Shown in pieces: positions 9,193-17,986 of a stretch of 64,000 nucleotides of DNA. The notes beneath the pieces were generated by a model. That model saw nothing but the letters and a program-made list of their open reading frames with translations, had not been told where the DNA came from and made no database searches. Both the position numbers and the translations under genes were made by a program. The stretch covers positions 90,661 through 154,660 of the forward strand of contig NZ_JBHUJB010000073.1 of NCBI RefSeq assembly GCF_042683245.1, read 5' to 3'. Source of the DNA: Rubritalea tangerina. GTDB taxonomy: Bacteria > Verrucomicrobiota > Verrucomicrobiia > Verrucomicrobiales > Akkermansiaceae. Within the stretch, counting starts at the first letter, position 1. Each line of letters begins with the position of its first letter.

Positions 9193-10662
9193 TTATTCAT
9201 TCATGAGCTTCCATCCCTGGCCTCGGTCTAACAACTTCGAGAGTCGTTTGACTTCGAGGGGTTCTTTATCGGCGATATTGGTAGATTCGTAGGGATCTGA
9301 CTGGTGATTGTAGAGTTCTCTGGCGATGACGGCGTTATTTTCGATCCACTCGATGTAGCGGTATTTTCCGTCAGTTAGGGAATAGCCTTTACGTTTGCCG
9401 CGTGGGAATTGTGAGTATGCGGCCGGCTTCCAAATTTTGTTAGGTGATTCTAACAATGGTGCAAAACTTTTCCCTTCACAGGATTTTGGTGTGGGGAGGT
9501 TGGCGAGGTCTGTGAGTGTTGGGTAGATATCGACGAGTTCGACGAGTGCGTGTGAGGCTTGTCCATTACCGGGTTTATTGGGGGCGCTGCAGATGAGGAC
9601 GACTCGGGTATCGAGTTCGTAATTTGTGGTTTTTCCCCAGAGGTTTTGTTCACCGAGGTGGTAGCCGTGATCTGACCAGAGGATGACGATAGTATTTTTA
9701 CGGAGATTGAGTTGGTCGAGGGATTGGAGGACGCGGCCGATTTGTGCATCGATGTAGCTGATGCACGCGTAGTAGCCGTGTTTGGTTTTTCTTTGTTGTG
9801 CTTCGGAGAATGTTCCGCGTTTTGGTTGATCGGTATAGCGGCGGAGTTCGGAGGAGGCATGGCCGGCCCAGGTTGGTGCACCGGTAGGGAAGTTTTGATT
9901 TTTGGCGAGGGGGATGGCATCTCGTTGGTAGAGGTCCCAGTATTTTTTAGGAGCTATGTAGGGGGTGTGTGGTTTGATAAATCCGAGGGCGAGGAAGAAG
10001 GGTTGGTTGGGGTTTTGGGAGAAGTCTTTGAGTTTTTCGACAGCTTTGGCGGCGACTTGCCCATCGTAGAGGGTGTCGTCGCTGACGTCGGGAGCTTCTG
10101 TGAGTGGTCCGAAGGTGAGGTATTTATCCCAATCTGATAGAGGGCGATTTTTGAAGCGTTTTTTAAAGACTGATTGGGCGGCTTTGATGCCTTCTTCGGT
10201 GTAGTAGTAGCGAGGTCCTGGGCGGAATGCTGGTTCGCTCCAGCTTTGTGGGTCGCCCATACAATCCCATTTTGGGGCCATTCCTTTAGGGAAGACACCA
10301 TGGTTGATTTTACCGGCTGCGAAGGTGTGGTAGCCATGATCTTTAAAGAGTTCAGGGAGGGTTTTGAGGTTGGGGTGGATGTCACGGTAGTGGCTGTGGT
10401 TGCCGTGGACTTTGGAGGAGTCTGGGCGCATGCCCGTTAGGAGGCTGGCGCGTGAGGGGCCACAGATGGCTTGTTGGCAGTAGGCTTTATGGAAGGTGAC
10501 TGCATTTTTTGAGAGCGCGTCCATATGTGGTGTCTTGACGTGGGAGGCACCGTAGCAGCCAATTTCAGGTCGCATATCGTCGATCGCGATGAAGACGACA
10601 TTGGGTTTGGCGAGGAGGGTGGTTGTGAGTAGGGCGGAGAGCAGGAGTGATCGAAAGTGCAT
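9193..10662 (-). CDS. Secreted iduronate-2-sulfatase-like sulfatase
   Basis: ATGs at 10674 and 10662 are both possible; I prefer 10662 because MHFRSLLLSALLTTTLLA then starts directly as a signal peptide. KPNVVFIAIDDMRPEIGCYG is characteristic of the iduronate-2-sulfatase-like group, as is the RPDSSKVHGN block after the formylglycine motif CGPSR (Cys67). The metal-binding block WSDHGYHLGEQNLWGKTTNYE is intact. The length (489 residues) is normal. The upstream region 10675-10940 is shared divergently with the giant pseudopilin gene and contains a CTGGTA/TACCAG inverted repeat that could be an operator. Confidence 0.92.
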   Translation of the reverse strand: MHFRSLLLSALLTTTLLAKPNVVFIAIDDMRPEIGCYGASHVKTPHMDALSKNAVTFHKAYCQQAICGPSRASLLTGMRPDSSKVHGNHSHYRDIHPNLKTLPELFKDHGYHTFAAGKINHGVFPKGMAPKWDCMGDPQSWSEPAFRPGPRYYYTEEGIKAAQSVFKKRFKNRPLSDWDKYLTFGPLTEAPDVSDDTLYDGQVAAKAVEKLKDFSQNPNQPFFLALGFIKPHTPYIAPKKYWDLYQRDAIPLAKNQNFPTGAPTWAGHASSELRRYTDQPKRGTFSEAQQRKTKHGYYACISYIDAQIGRVLQSLDQLNLRKNTIVILWSDHGYHLGEQNLWGKTTNYELDTRVVLICSAPNKPGNGQASHALVELVDIYPTLTDLANLPTPKSCEGKSFAPLLESPNKIWKPAAYSQFPRGKRKGYSLTDGKYRYIEWIENNAVIARELYNHQSDPYESTNIADKEPLEVKRLSKLLDRGQGWKLMNE

Positions 10663-10708
10663 AGTATCAAGCATACGTGCCGCATTGGTGTGATATAAGG
10701 CCTCCGTT

Positions 10709-10729
10709 CTGGTATTTTTCTGCTACCAG
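10709..10729. promoter_or_regulatory. Inverted repeat CTGGTA-N9-TACCAG, possible operator
   Basis: A 6-bp perfect inverted repeat with a 9-base spacer sits between the divergent sulfatase (start 10662) and giant pseudopilin (start 10941) genes. The right half lies in TGCTACCAG; similar TGCTACC words occur near other genes in the window. A regulatory role is inferred only from position. Confidence 0.25.
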
Positions 10730-10940
10730 TATGTGCAGCTGGAGATGTTAGTTTTTCTCGATTAAGTGGCCAGTGGGAACAGTGGGGAATAGAAGCTTGT
10801 TATTGAAAGTAGGTGAGTTGCCGATTTCTTTCAATCAGCTGCTTGGGTGTCTCTGGTTGGATGGGTGAACCAGTAAATGAGTGGCGACTTAGGGGAGTTT
10901 AGGTGTATTCTATGTAGTTACCGATTGTGATCTTCAGACG

Positions 10941-13900
10941 ATGAAAAAAACACCAAATACCAGAGGAATGCGTATGCTGCCAGTGGAGCAGCGGGGGTTT
11001 GCATTGATTGCTTGCCTTTCGATCATGGCTTTGATGGTGATGTTGATTGTGGGCATGCTATCGCTGTCGGCGGTAGAGATGAAAACATCTGAGGTGGATC
11101 GGGCAAATGGGGAGGCGCGTGCGAATGCGCGGATGGCATTGATGATGGCTATTGGTGAGCTGCAGAAGAGCACGGGTCCGGATCAGAGGGTTACGGCTGA
11201 AGCTGACATCTATAGTGAGGATGGATTCACGGGTTGGGAAGCTTCTGTGGACAAGAAGCATTATGTGGGAGTGTATACGACTGAGAAGTGGCATGAGCGC
11301 GACTCGAGTGGTGTCCGTGAGAGTCAGAAGGAATACAAAGAGGATCGCAACAGAGATGCATTTGAGCGTTATTTGGTTTCTGGGGAAGAGGCTCTGGTTA
11401 CGGAGTTAGATTTTGCACAGAGTGTGCTACCTAAGGAAGGTGTGGTGGAGTTAGTCGGTGAGGGGACGGTAGGTAGTACAGATCCGAGTGACCGGGTTGT
11501 AGTATTACTTGAGGATGTAAAGGGAAGCGATGGTGGCACGACTGGTCGTCTTGGATGGTGGGTTGGCGACCAGGGTGTCAAAGCGAAGGTAAATCTATCA
11601 GACAAGAGGGAGCTTAAGGATACGGACTGGGAGTTGCGCGCAGAGCGGATGAACCCGGCACAGAATCGGATTGATTACATGGAGGGGCTTGAGAAGCTCG
11701 ATGCCGAGTTACTCACTGATGAGCAATTGGCTGCGATGTTGAGTGTGCGTCAATTTGAAGTGGTCAATGATGACGTTGCGAGTGTGCGCGCGCGCTACCA
11801 CGATGTGACCGCCTACAGTAGAGGGGTGCTCGCAGATGTAGCACTGGGGGGGTTAAAGCGTGATTTATCATTACCATTTGAGCTTCCTTCATTGATGCCG
11901 GAATCTGGAGCTACAGAGTGGGATTATACACTGAATCACACGGATGCCATTGATGAGCGGAGTGCGGATTTTCAATCGATTGGTGAGTTTAGCAATTCTG
12001 GTGACCAGAACCCAGCTTGGGCATCGGTTTACTGGCCGAGTGGATACCGTCCTCAGTGGTGGGCCAACAAGTTAGGCTATGTTTTTGCCTTTCCCGACAG
12101 CAATGGTGGGAGTGATGCAAGTGGGATGGGTCGGTACTTGCGCGGGCCGACATGGCAGTCACTGCGCAATCATTACCGTCAGTACAAGCGCGAGTATGAG
12201 AACTTGCCAGTAACGGATGTTTCTCGTCGTGGTTGGATGCCACCAAGTGATGAGAGAACTTGGCTAGCTCAGCCCTACCAGCCTTATAGTCATTGGCACA
12301 ACTCTGCGGCGAACCACTCATTGAATGTCACCTATGTGGGTGGACGAGTGGATGGAGGTAAGGACAAGGTTATCTCGCCAGATGCGATGGACCCTTTCTA
12401 CAACTTTGGTCAGAACAGCGGTCGTTCATGGAACAATTTTGGTCATAATACTTTGGGTTTGGCACCAGTGTTTACCCGGGTGGGAGTGGTGCTGAGTCAT
12501 AAGGTTTCTGGGTCTTACAGTGCGACTCAGGAGAAGAGGATTGATTTGGTTTTGAATGCTGTGGGGACCTTGTGGAATCCATACAATGTGCCGATTGAAT
12601 TTGAAGCGGCATTCACGAGTTTGGAGTTGAAGGGATTGCGGTGGAACTTCACGCGGATCAAGACGGATGGCAGCGAGGAAGAATTAGCGATAGACCCAGA
12701 GCAGAGAAGTTTTGGTGCGGAGAAGTATTTTCCCTTTCAGAACTTCCGTGTGGGGGTGACTGCAGAAGAAGATCCAAATTATCCTTTCAGCAGTGAGCGT
12801 CCGACCAAGTTGATTCGTTTGAATCCCGGTGAGTCACGGACATTTGCATTAAGCTTTCCTGAGCCGAAGGGGTATTCTTGGGGGTCGACTGCAGCGCAGC
12901 CTGGGTCATTTACTAACAACTGGGAGGGTGGGATGTTTTTACGATTCTCCAATGATTGGCGGGTGAAGAGTGGTGAGAAGTATCGCTTTGAGTTATTGCC
13001 ACAGAAGAATGAGTCGATTGGCATTGGTAATTACTTAGGGTATTTTGAGGAGACCAAGGGGAGGAGGGCTAATCCCTTTGTAGCTGGTCGTTATGGTGAT
13101 GCGTATAAGGATCTACCTATGTTGTCATCGGTGGATGTGGCGAGCGCATCGGATATTTTGCCGCAGGGGCAGAGTAAACTGACTCAGTTGTTGAGCAGCT
13201 TTTCTAACGAGCAGACAGCAATTTGTGCGTTGGAATTTAAGTTGAGGGCCGCGGATACGAGTCCGAATGGAGTGTTGGCTCAGTATGACCCGCGTGCGGT
13301 TGTGAATCATTCTTACAGCATGGGTAAGGGGATTCAGGGGGATGCGCCGAGCAACTGGGAGGTGAACTTAGCGTTGGTAAGTGACTTTGATTTATTACAG
13401 GTAGGTGTTGGTAGCCGGAACAATGGCTTCTGGGGAGAGAGTCACGATGGGAGCGGTCAGACGCATGTCGTTGCATTTGAAGTTCCGGATGCACCTCTTA
13501 CGAATATTGCAGGGCTGCAGCATGTGCAGGCAGGGGCTAACGCTTGGGATGTTTCTTACGCGATTGGTAGTTCCTTTCCGCATCCGCAGGTGCCTAAGAA
13601 TCGTTTGATCAGGCAGGAGAGTACGCAGAGCCCAGAGGGGTACAAGGCGACGTATTACGACATGTCATACTTAGCAAACGAGGGGCTCTGGGATCGTTAT
13701 TTTTTCACTGGGATGAATTTTGGAGGAGATGAGCCCACTCAGCCGCTAGAAGCCGCAGAAGGATTGATGAAGCAGTTCTTGGACAAGGAGCGTAAGAATC
13801 CATTATTAAACAAGCGCTTGGTTTTGGCATCCAGCTCAGTGGGGGTGGAAGAAGAGGCTTTGGTAAAGGAGCTCACCCATTACCGCTGGATTGCTCGTCA

Positions 13901-14624
13901 TTTGATGTTGGATGGTGCGATGAATATCAATTCCACACGAGTAGAGGCATGGAAGTCTTGGTTAGGGAGTTTAAAGGGGAAGCAGATAGATCGGGTATCT
14001 GAGACGGGTGTGATGTCAGTACAGGATGTAGAGGGTGTGGCATTCTCTAGAGCTGCTGTCACAGCTGGAGATGCAGACGAACTATGGAAGGGGTATTCCA
14101 AGCTCAATGATCAGGACATTGAGAAATTGGCAGAGAAGATGGTAGAGGAGGTGCGCAAGCGTGGGCCATTCCTATCCGTTGCGGATTTTGTGAATCGCAG
14201 GTTGAGCGATGATGAGCAGGGAGAGATGGGTGCTGTACAGGCGGCACTGAAGGAAAGTGGTTTGTCTACTGGGGGTGGCTCAGAGCTGGGAGTTCCCGGG
14301 ACAATTAGGCAGAGTGATGTTTTGGCGAGCATTGGGGGGGCGGTATCGGCTCGTTCGGATACTTTTGTCATTCGAGCTTATGGGGAGGCGCTGAGTCCTG
14401 ATGGTTCAGGTAAGGTTGTAGCCCGAGCTTGGTGCGAGGCGGTAGTACAGCGCACGCCATTGTTAGTAGGGGATGAGGGAAGGTTGGCTACGAAGCCGAA
14501 TCCATCTTATCCGGGGAGCAATCCTGCATCGATTGATGCCTACATTAAAGACGAGAATGCGAGTTCATTGGGTCGCAGTTACAAAATCATATCATTCCGT
14601 TGGTTGAACAAAGACGGGGTCTAA
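10941..14624 (+). CDS. Giant GspK-like pseudopilin (Verru_Chthon A-like), paralogue 1
   Basis: The 1227-residue protein starts with a short basic leader and QRG|FALIACLSIMALMVML, a class III prepilin-like cleavage site and hydrophobic helix (residues 17-45). The usual Glu5 is replaced by Ala. Then come ARANARMAL..A.GELQ (about 55-75), GWWVGDQGVKAKVN (about 204), GGLKRDLS (about 302), LWNPYNVP (about 544), LWDRYFF (about 916), NINSTRVEAWK (about 993), RGPFLSVADFVNRR (about 1074), RSDTFVIRAYGE (about 1137) and a C-terminal SFRWLN. All recur in the other three paralogues. The lack of Glu5, the NINST block, the RGPFLS hairpin-like block and the C-terminal RAYGE strand recall GspK, the tip pseudopilin of type II secretion, here much enlarged. 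It is intact and followed 26 bp later by its small secreted partner. Confidence 0.75.
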   Translation: MKKTPNTRGMRMLPVEQRGFALIACLSIMALMVMLIVGMLSLSAVEMKTSEVDRANGEARANARMALMMAIGELQKSTGPDQRVTAEADIYSEDGFTGWEASVDKKHYVGVYTTEKWHERDSSGVRESQKEYKEDRNRDAFERYLVSGEEALVTELDFAQSVLPKEGVVELVGEGTVGSTDPSDRVVVLLEDVKGSDGGTTGRLGWWVGDQGVKAKVNLSDKRELKDTDWELRAERMNPAQNRIDYMEGLEKLDAELLTDEQLAAMLSVRQFEVVNDDVASVRARYHDVTAYSRGVLADVALGGLKRDLSLPFELPSLMPESGATEWDYTLNHTDAIDERSADFQSIGEFSNSGDQNPAWASVYWPSGYRPQWWANKLGYVFAFPDSNGGSDASGMGRYLRGPTWQSLRNHYRQYKREYENLPVTDVSRRGWMPPSDERTWLAQPYQPYSHWHNSAANHSLNVTYVGGRVDGGKDKVISPDAMDPFYNFGQNSGRSWNNFGHNTLGLAPVFTRVGVVLSHKVSGSYSATQEKRIDLVLNAVGTLWNPYNVPIEFEAAFTSLELKGLRWNFTRIKTDGSEEELAIDPEQRSFGAEKYFPFQNFRVGVTAEEDPNYPFSSERPTKLIRLNPGESRTFALSFPEPKGYSWGSTAAQPGSFTNNWEGGMFLRFSNDWRVKSGEKYRFELLPQKNESIGIGNYLGYFEETKGRRANPFVAGRYGDAYKDLPMLSSVDVASASDILPQGQSKLTQLLSSFSNEQTAICALEFKLRAADTSPNGVLAQYDPRAVVNHSYSMGKGIQGDAPSNWEVNLALVSDFDLLQVGVGSRNNGFWGESHDGSGQTHVVAFEVPDAPLTNIAGLQHVQAGANAWDVSYAIGSSFPHPQVPKNRLIRQESTQSPEGYKATYYDMSYLANEGLWDRYFFTGMNFGGDEPTQPLEAAEGLMKQFLDKERKNPLLNKRLVLASSSVGVEEEALVKELTHYRWIARHLMLDGAMNINSTRVEAWKSWLGSLKGKQIDRVSETGVMSVQDVEGVAFSRAAVTAGDADELWKGYSKLNDQDIEKLAEKMVEEVRKRGPFLSVADFVNRRLSDDEQGEMGAVQAALKESGLSTGGGSELGVPGTIRQSDVLASIGGAVSARSDTFVIRAYGEALSPDGSGKVVARAWCEAVVQRTPLLVGDEGRLATKPNPSYPGSNPASIDAYIKDENASSLGRSYKIISFRWLNKDGV

Positions 14625-14650
14625 GAATTTCAAAAGAGCAAATAAGAGTC

Positions 14651-15409
14651 ATGAAAATTTTAAAGAGAATCGTAAGTTTAAGCATCGCATTGGCGAGCAT
14701 GGTCACGATGGGGGGAGCTCAGGAGCGCAAGTCTAAGGCGAACTTTAGTTTCAGCTGTGCGAGCTGGGAGAATGTGGGCAGTGATCAGTTGTATTATTTG
14801 GAGGGGAAGCCTAAGAAGGGTGAGACGGAGGAGCAGAGTATGGAGAGGCTGAAGCAAGTGGATCTTTCAGAGATGACGCGTTCGTTGAATTATGCGTTTG
14901 AGGGTGGTCAGAAGATTACATTTTACCGCAAGACGGTGGCAGGAGTGCAGCCTGTGAATACGGCGACGGTGCCTAGTAGTTGGAAGCGTGTGCTTTTTGT
15001 TTTCTTCCCAGGTGAGAAGAAGGGGAGTTACAAGTTGATGCCATTACGTGACGACCGCAGTCATGCGCCGTATGGTTCTTATCAGTTTGTGAATTTGTCT
15101 TCACTTGAGATCAATGGGGGGATTGGCAAGACGCGCATTTCTATCAAACCGAAGAAGAATCAGATTGTGAAGTTTACAGGGGATAAGTCGCGTTCTTTAA
15201 ATTTTGGTGTTTGGGCGTCAGTCGAGGGGAAAAAGCAGTGGTTGCAAAGAAATACGCTGACTTATAAACCGCAGAAGTATCTGGTATATTTCTTTTACCC
15301 AACAGTGGATGCGCGTGGACGTGTGAAGGTGAAATCCAAGGGGATCGTTGAGTTTCGTCCGTCACCTGTAGAGGGTGAGAGGCTTAGAGAGCTTGCTGCG
15401 ACGCACTAA
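14651..15409 (+). CDS. Small secreted partner of giant pseudopilin, copy 1 (unknown family)
   Basis: Starting at the ATG 14651 gives MKILKRIVSLSIALASMVTMGGA as a signal peptide; earlier in-frame codons overlap the upstream stop and have no signal. The mature part of about 228 residues is predicted by eye to be beta-rich. It shares a pattern with the three other partner proteins: a DQLYYLEG-like motif early, a VLFVFFPG strand in the middle, a FVNLSS strand, then W-containing C-terminal strands (YLVYFFYP) ending in short basic tails. I recognise no known domain. The position immediately after each giant pseudopilin gene implies a joint function, perhaps as a cell-envelope or filament-associated subunit. 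Confidence 0.7.
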   Translation: MKILKRIVSLSIALASMVTMGGAQERKSKANFSFSCASWENVGSDQLYYLEGKPKKGETEEQSMERLKQVDLSEMTRSLNYAFEGGQKITFYRKTVAGVQPVNTATVPSSWKRVLFVFFPGEKKGSYKLMPLRDDRSHAPYGSYQFVNLSSLEINGGIGKTRISIKPKKNQIVKFTGDKSRSLNFGVWASVEGKKQWLQRNTLTYKPQKYLVYFFYPTVDARGRVKVKSKGIVEFRPSPVEGERLRELAATH

Positions 15410-15463
15410 TTTGGGGGCGTTTAAGGGCTTCTAAAAAAAGTGAAGAAATCGTTGAAAAAGAGC

Positions 15464-15491
15464 TTGCATGTTTCGTCGTTCTGTAGATATT
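15464..15491 (+). promoter_or_regulatory. Probable promoter of tRNA-Val
   Basis: TTGCAT (15464-15469) and GATATT (15486-15491) are spaced 16 bases apart and lie about 40 bases before the mature tRNA. This is a reasonable sigma70-type arrangement, preceded by an A-rich stretch. The call rests on consensus similarity only. Confidence 0.35.
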
Positions 15492-15529
15492 TCCGCCGTC
15501 GCCGCGAGGCAACACGACGCAAGTGATAA

Positions 15530-15605
15530 GCAGGAATAGCTCAGTTGGTAGAGCATCTCGTTTACACCGAGGCGGTCGGGGGTTCAAGTCCCTCTTCCTG
15601 TACCA
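15530..15605 (+). tRNA. tRNA-Val (anticodon TAC)
   Basis: A complete 76-base cloverleaf can be folded. The acceptor stem GCAGGAA pairs with TTCCTGT with a G-U closing pair. The D arm is GCTC/GAGC with GG in the loop. The anticodon arm TCTCG/CGAGG has loop TTTACAC giving anticodon TAC. The T arm is GGGGG/CCCTC with loop TTCAAGT, followed by discriminator A and an encoded CCA. It reads GUA (and probably other Val) codons. A hairpin terminator follows 13 bases later. Confidence 0.96.
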
Positions 15606-15618
15606 CTTGTTCAATAGA

Positions 15619-15649
15619 GCCAGCCTTTCAAAAGGCTGGCCTTTTTTTT
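15619..15649 (+). terminator. Rho-independent terminator after tRNA-Val
   Basis: GCCAGCCTT and AAGGCTGGC form a 9-bp perfect stem with a TCAA loop, followed by C and a run of eight T. It ends the tRNA transcript before purN. Confidence 0.93.
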
Positions 15650-15674
15650 ATCTAAACTGCAGATTGAAAGTACT

Positions 15675-16265
15675 ATGTCACAGCCACTGAAACTTGGGGT
15701 TCTCGGATCTGGATCTGGGTCGAACATGCAGGCGATTCTGGATGCGATTGATTCTGGGGAGCTTCATGCAGAGATCGTGTTGGTATTGAGCGACAATCCT
15801 GAGGGGTATATCTTGGAGCGTGCGCGGAAGGCGGGGATTGTGGCTGAGGTGATTGATTGTGGGGGCTACAAGACGAAGTTTCCTGAGGAGAAGCAGGCGG
15901 CAGTGGCGGCACAGTTGAAGGAAGCTGGGGTCGAGTTAGTGTGTTTGGCTGGATTCATGCGATTGGTAAAGCAGCCGATGTTGGATGTATTTCCTGAGCG
16001 CATTTTGAACATTCATCCTTCGTTATTGCCGGCGTATCCGGGATTGATGGCTTGGAAGCAGGCTGTGGATGATGGGGCGCAGGAAAGTGGCTGTACGGTG
16101 CACTATGTAGATGCGGGGATGGATACGGGACCAATTATTAAGCAGGCGAAGGTGCCTGTGTTAGCGGATGACACGGCGGATAGTTTGCATCAGCGCATTC
16201 AGGTGGAGGAGCACAAGCTTTACCCGGAAGTGGTCGCAGCAATTGGTCAGAAATTGCGCCAGTAA
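15675..16265 (+). CDS. purN: Phosphoribosylglycinamide formyltransferase PurN
   Basis: The 196-residue protein catalyses transfer of the formyl group from 10-formyl-THF to GAR in cytoplasmic purine synthesis. The nucleotide-binding loop GSGSGSNMQAI is at residues 11-21. The catalytic block NIHPSLLPAYPG carries the Asn and His, and GCTVHYVDAGMDTGPII carries the catalytic Asp. The length is normal for single-domain bacterial PurN. It lies downstream of the tRNA terminator and 51 bp before a ROK kinase gene, with which it may be cotranscribed. Confidence 0.96.
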   Translation: MSQPLKLGVLGSGSGSNMQAILDAIDSGELHAEIVLVLSDNPEGYILERARKAGIVAEVIDCGGYKTKFPEEKQAAVAAQLKEAGVELVCLAGFMRLVKQPMLDVFPERILNIHPSLLPAYPGLMAWKQAVDDGAQESGCTVHYVDAGMDTGPIIKQAKVPVLADDTADSLHQRIQVEEHKLYPEVVAAIGQKLRQ

Positions 16266-16316
16266 AAAAATGCTGCGTGGAGGGCCTAGGCTTGTTAGCA
16301 CTGTCCGAGAAATTCT

Positions 16317-17180
16317 ATGAAAGCAGGAATCGAGCTCGGTGGGACAAAGACAGTCGTTGGCATTGCAGGGGAAGATAATGGGGTGCGGAAGCAGCATCGT
16401 TTTCCTACGGGAGCTCCAGAGGAGACGGTGGCGGAAGCGGTAGCTTGGCTGAGAGAGCAGGGGGAGGTTTGTGAGCTCGGAGTGGCTGCTTTTGGACCGA
16501 TTAGTGTGAATCGGCAGCGTGAGGATTACGGGAAGTTATTGGCGACCCCTAAGCAAGGTTGGGGTGGTTTTGATTTGGTCGGTGCCTTAGAAGAGGCGTT
16601 TCCAGCTGCTCGTATTGTGTTGGATACCGATGTGAATGCCGCGGCTTTGGCTGAAGTGCATTTGGGGGTGGCACGTGGGCATGAGAACGTGGGATATATT
16701 ACGATTGGTACGGGGATTGGTGCTGGATTTGTGGTAGAGGGCAGAGTGCTCCACGGGGCACTGCATTCAGAGTTTGGGCATCTCAAGGTGCCTCGTCATG
16801 CTGATGATGATTTTGAGGGTGTCTGCCCGTACCATGGTGATTGTCTGGAGGGGATGGCTTCTGGGACGTCATTGATCCAGAGATATGGGCGAGGAGGGCA
16901 CGAGATTGCCGCTGATGAGCCAGCGTGGGATATCGAGGCTTGGTACTTAGCTCATGGAATTTTGTCGATGTTGGCGATTTTGAGCCCGAGTCTGGTTGTT
17001 CTTGGCGGAGGGGTTTCTCAAGCTGAGGGATTTCACGCCAAGGTCGAGGCATGTTTGAGGGAGGTGGCAGGGGGGTATTTCACGGTATTAGATGGTTCTC
17101 ATCGATACGTGGTGGCTCCGGGCTTGGGGCAGAACGCGGGTATACAAGGTGCGTTTCTGTTGTTGGACCAAGAGCTGTAG
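16317..17180 (+). CDS. ROK-family sugar kinase (fructokinase-like)
   Basis: The 287-residue protein has the N-terminal phosphate loop AGIELGGTKT, then DTDVNAAALAE, TIGTGIGAGFVVEG and the zinc-binding ROK signature H.EFGHL.....D.F.GVCPYHGDCLEGMASG. That pattern (GVCPYHGDCLEG) is characteristic of ROK fructokinases; glucokinase or mannokinase activity is possible. It should phosphorylate a free hexose with ATP in the cytoplasm. The stop faces the convergent smpB stop, with no obvious hairpin between. Confidence 0.88.
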   Translation: MKAGIELGGTKTVVGIAGEDNGVRKQHRFPTGAPEETVAEAVAWLREQGEVCELGVAAFGPISVNRQREDYGKLLATPKQGWGGFDLVGALEEAFPAARIVLDTDVNAAALAEVHLGVARGHENVGYITIGTGIGAGFVVEGRVLHGALHSEFGHLKVPRHADDDFEGVCPYHGDCLEGMASGTSLIQRYGRGGHEIAADEPAWDIEAWYLAHGILSMLAILSPSLVVLGGGVSQAEGFHAKVEACLREVAGGYFTVLDGSHRYVVAPGLGQNAGIQGAFLLLDQEL

Positions 17181-17271
17181 CTTGTAGCTGGCGGTGATCG
17201 CACTAGTATGGCCCCGCGGTCGTTGGCTGGCTTGGACGCGCGCCTTGCGATGGTCGGGCCTTGTGGACGGA

Positions 17272-17733
17272 TTAGTAGCCTTTATTGAAGCGTTGCATTT
17301 CGCGTTGGGCCTCACGTTTTTCGACATTTTCTTTGAGGCTATGGCGTTTGTCTGCGTGGGTTTTGCCTTTCGCGACGCCGATTTCGACTTTGACTCGGCG
17401 ATTTTTCCAATACATGCGGAGGCAGACGAGTGTGCATCCTTTTTGGGAAGTGAGTTGGTCGAGTTTAAGGATTTCGACTTTGTGGACGAGGAGTCGTCTG
17501 GGGCGTCGGCTTTGGTGTTGGAACCAGGTACCGGCGGTTTCCCATGGTTGGATGTCACAACCGTATAAAAAAAGCTGACCCTTATCGATACGAGCGAAAG
17601 AGTCAGCGATATTGACTTTACCGGCGCGGATGGATTTGACTTCCGTGCCTTTGAGTTCGATGCCGGCTTCGTAGGTTTCTAGGATATGGTATTCGTGGCG
17701 GGCTTTTCTATTTTTAGAAATCTCGGCACTCAT
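17272..17733 (-). CDS. smpB: SsrA-binding protein SmpB
   Basis: The 153-residue protein binds tmRNA and delivers it to stalled ribosomes. Family blocks are NRKARHEYHILETYEAGIEL, GTEVKSIRAGKVNIADSFA, HQSRRPRRLLVHK and a basic C-terminal tail (VAKGKTHADKRHSLKE...R). Length and tail are normal. It lies 46 bp downstream of rpoZ, likely in one transcript. The tmRNA gene itself is not seen in this window. Confidence 0.96.
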   Translation of the reverse strand: MSAEISKNRKARHEYHILETYEAGIELKGTEVKSIRAGKVNIADSFARIDKGQLFLYGCDIQPWETAGTWFQHQSRRPRRLLVHKVEILKLDQLTSQKGCTLVCLRMYWKNRRVKVEIGVAKGKTHADKRHSLKENVEKREAQREMQRFNKGY

Positions 17734-17779
17734 AGGATACTAGAGAGGTGGGAAGGCGGTCTCGGGGTTGGGGCTGAGA

Positions 17780-17986
17780 TTAGTCTTCTGAGCCACCTGG
17801 GATGACTTTGAGCTTACCTTCGATGATTTCGGTAAGGGCAATGTCAGCGGCACCCATGCTAGGGAGGGTGTCCACGAGTGGTGCGCGGCCAGTGTTAAGT
17901 TGGCGGACGCGTTGGGAAACTACGTTGATGAGTACTTGGGGATCGATGACGATCTCAGATGCTTGTTCGACAAGGTCGCTTTTCAT
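17780..17986 (-). CDS. rpoZ: RNA polymerase omega subunit RpoZ
   Basis: From the ATG at 17986 the product is 68 residues: MKSDLVEQASEIVIDPQVLI, then NVVSQRVRQLNTGRAPLV and GAADIALTEIIEGKLKVIP, which match the omega helices that clamp the beta-prime C terminus. I chose this start because AGGA lies 6 bases upstream of it. An in-frame ATG at 18052 would add 22 residues (MDPSNIIPFEQ...) and cannot be excluded. It is upstream of smpB on the same strand. Confidence 0.85.
   Translation of the reverse strand: MKSDLVEQASEIVIDPQVLINVVSQRVRQLNTGRAPLVDTLPSMGAADIALTEIIEGKLKVIPGGSED

Noticed and set aside
9712..10137. Long frame antisense to the iduronate-sulfatase-like gene
   Set aside because: Low-complexity Gly/Val/Glu composition mirrors the sense codons; the sense gene is certain.
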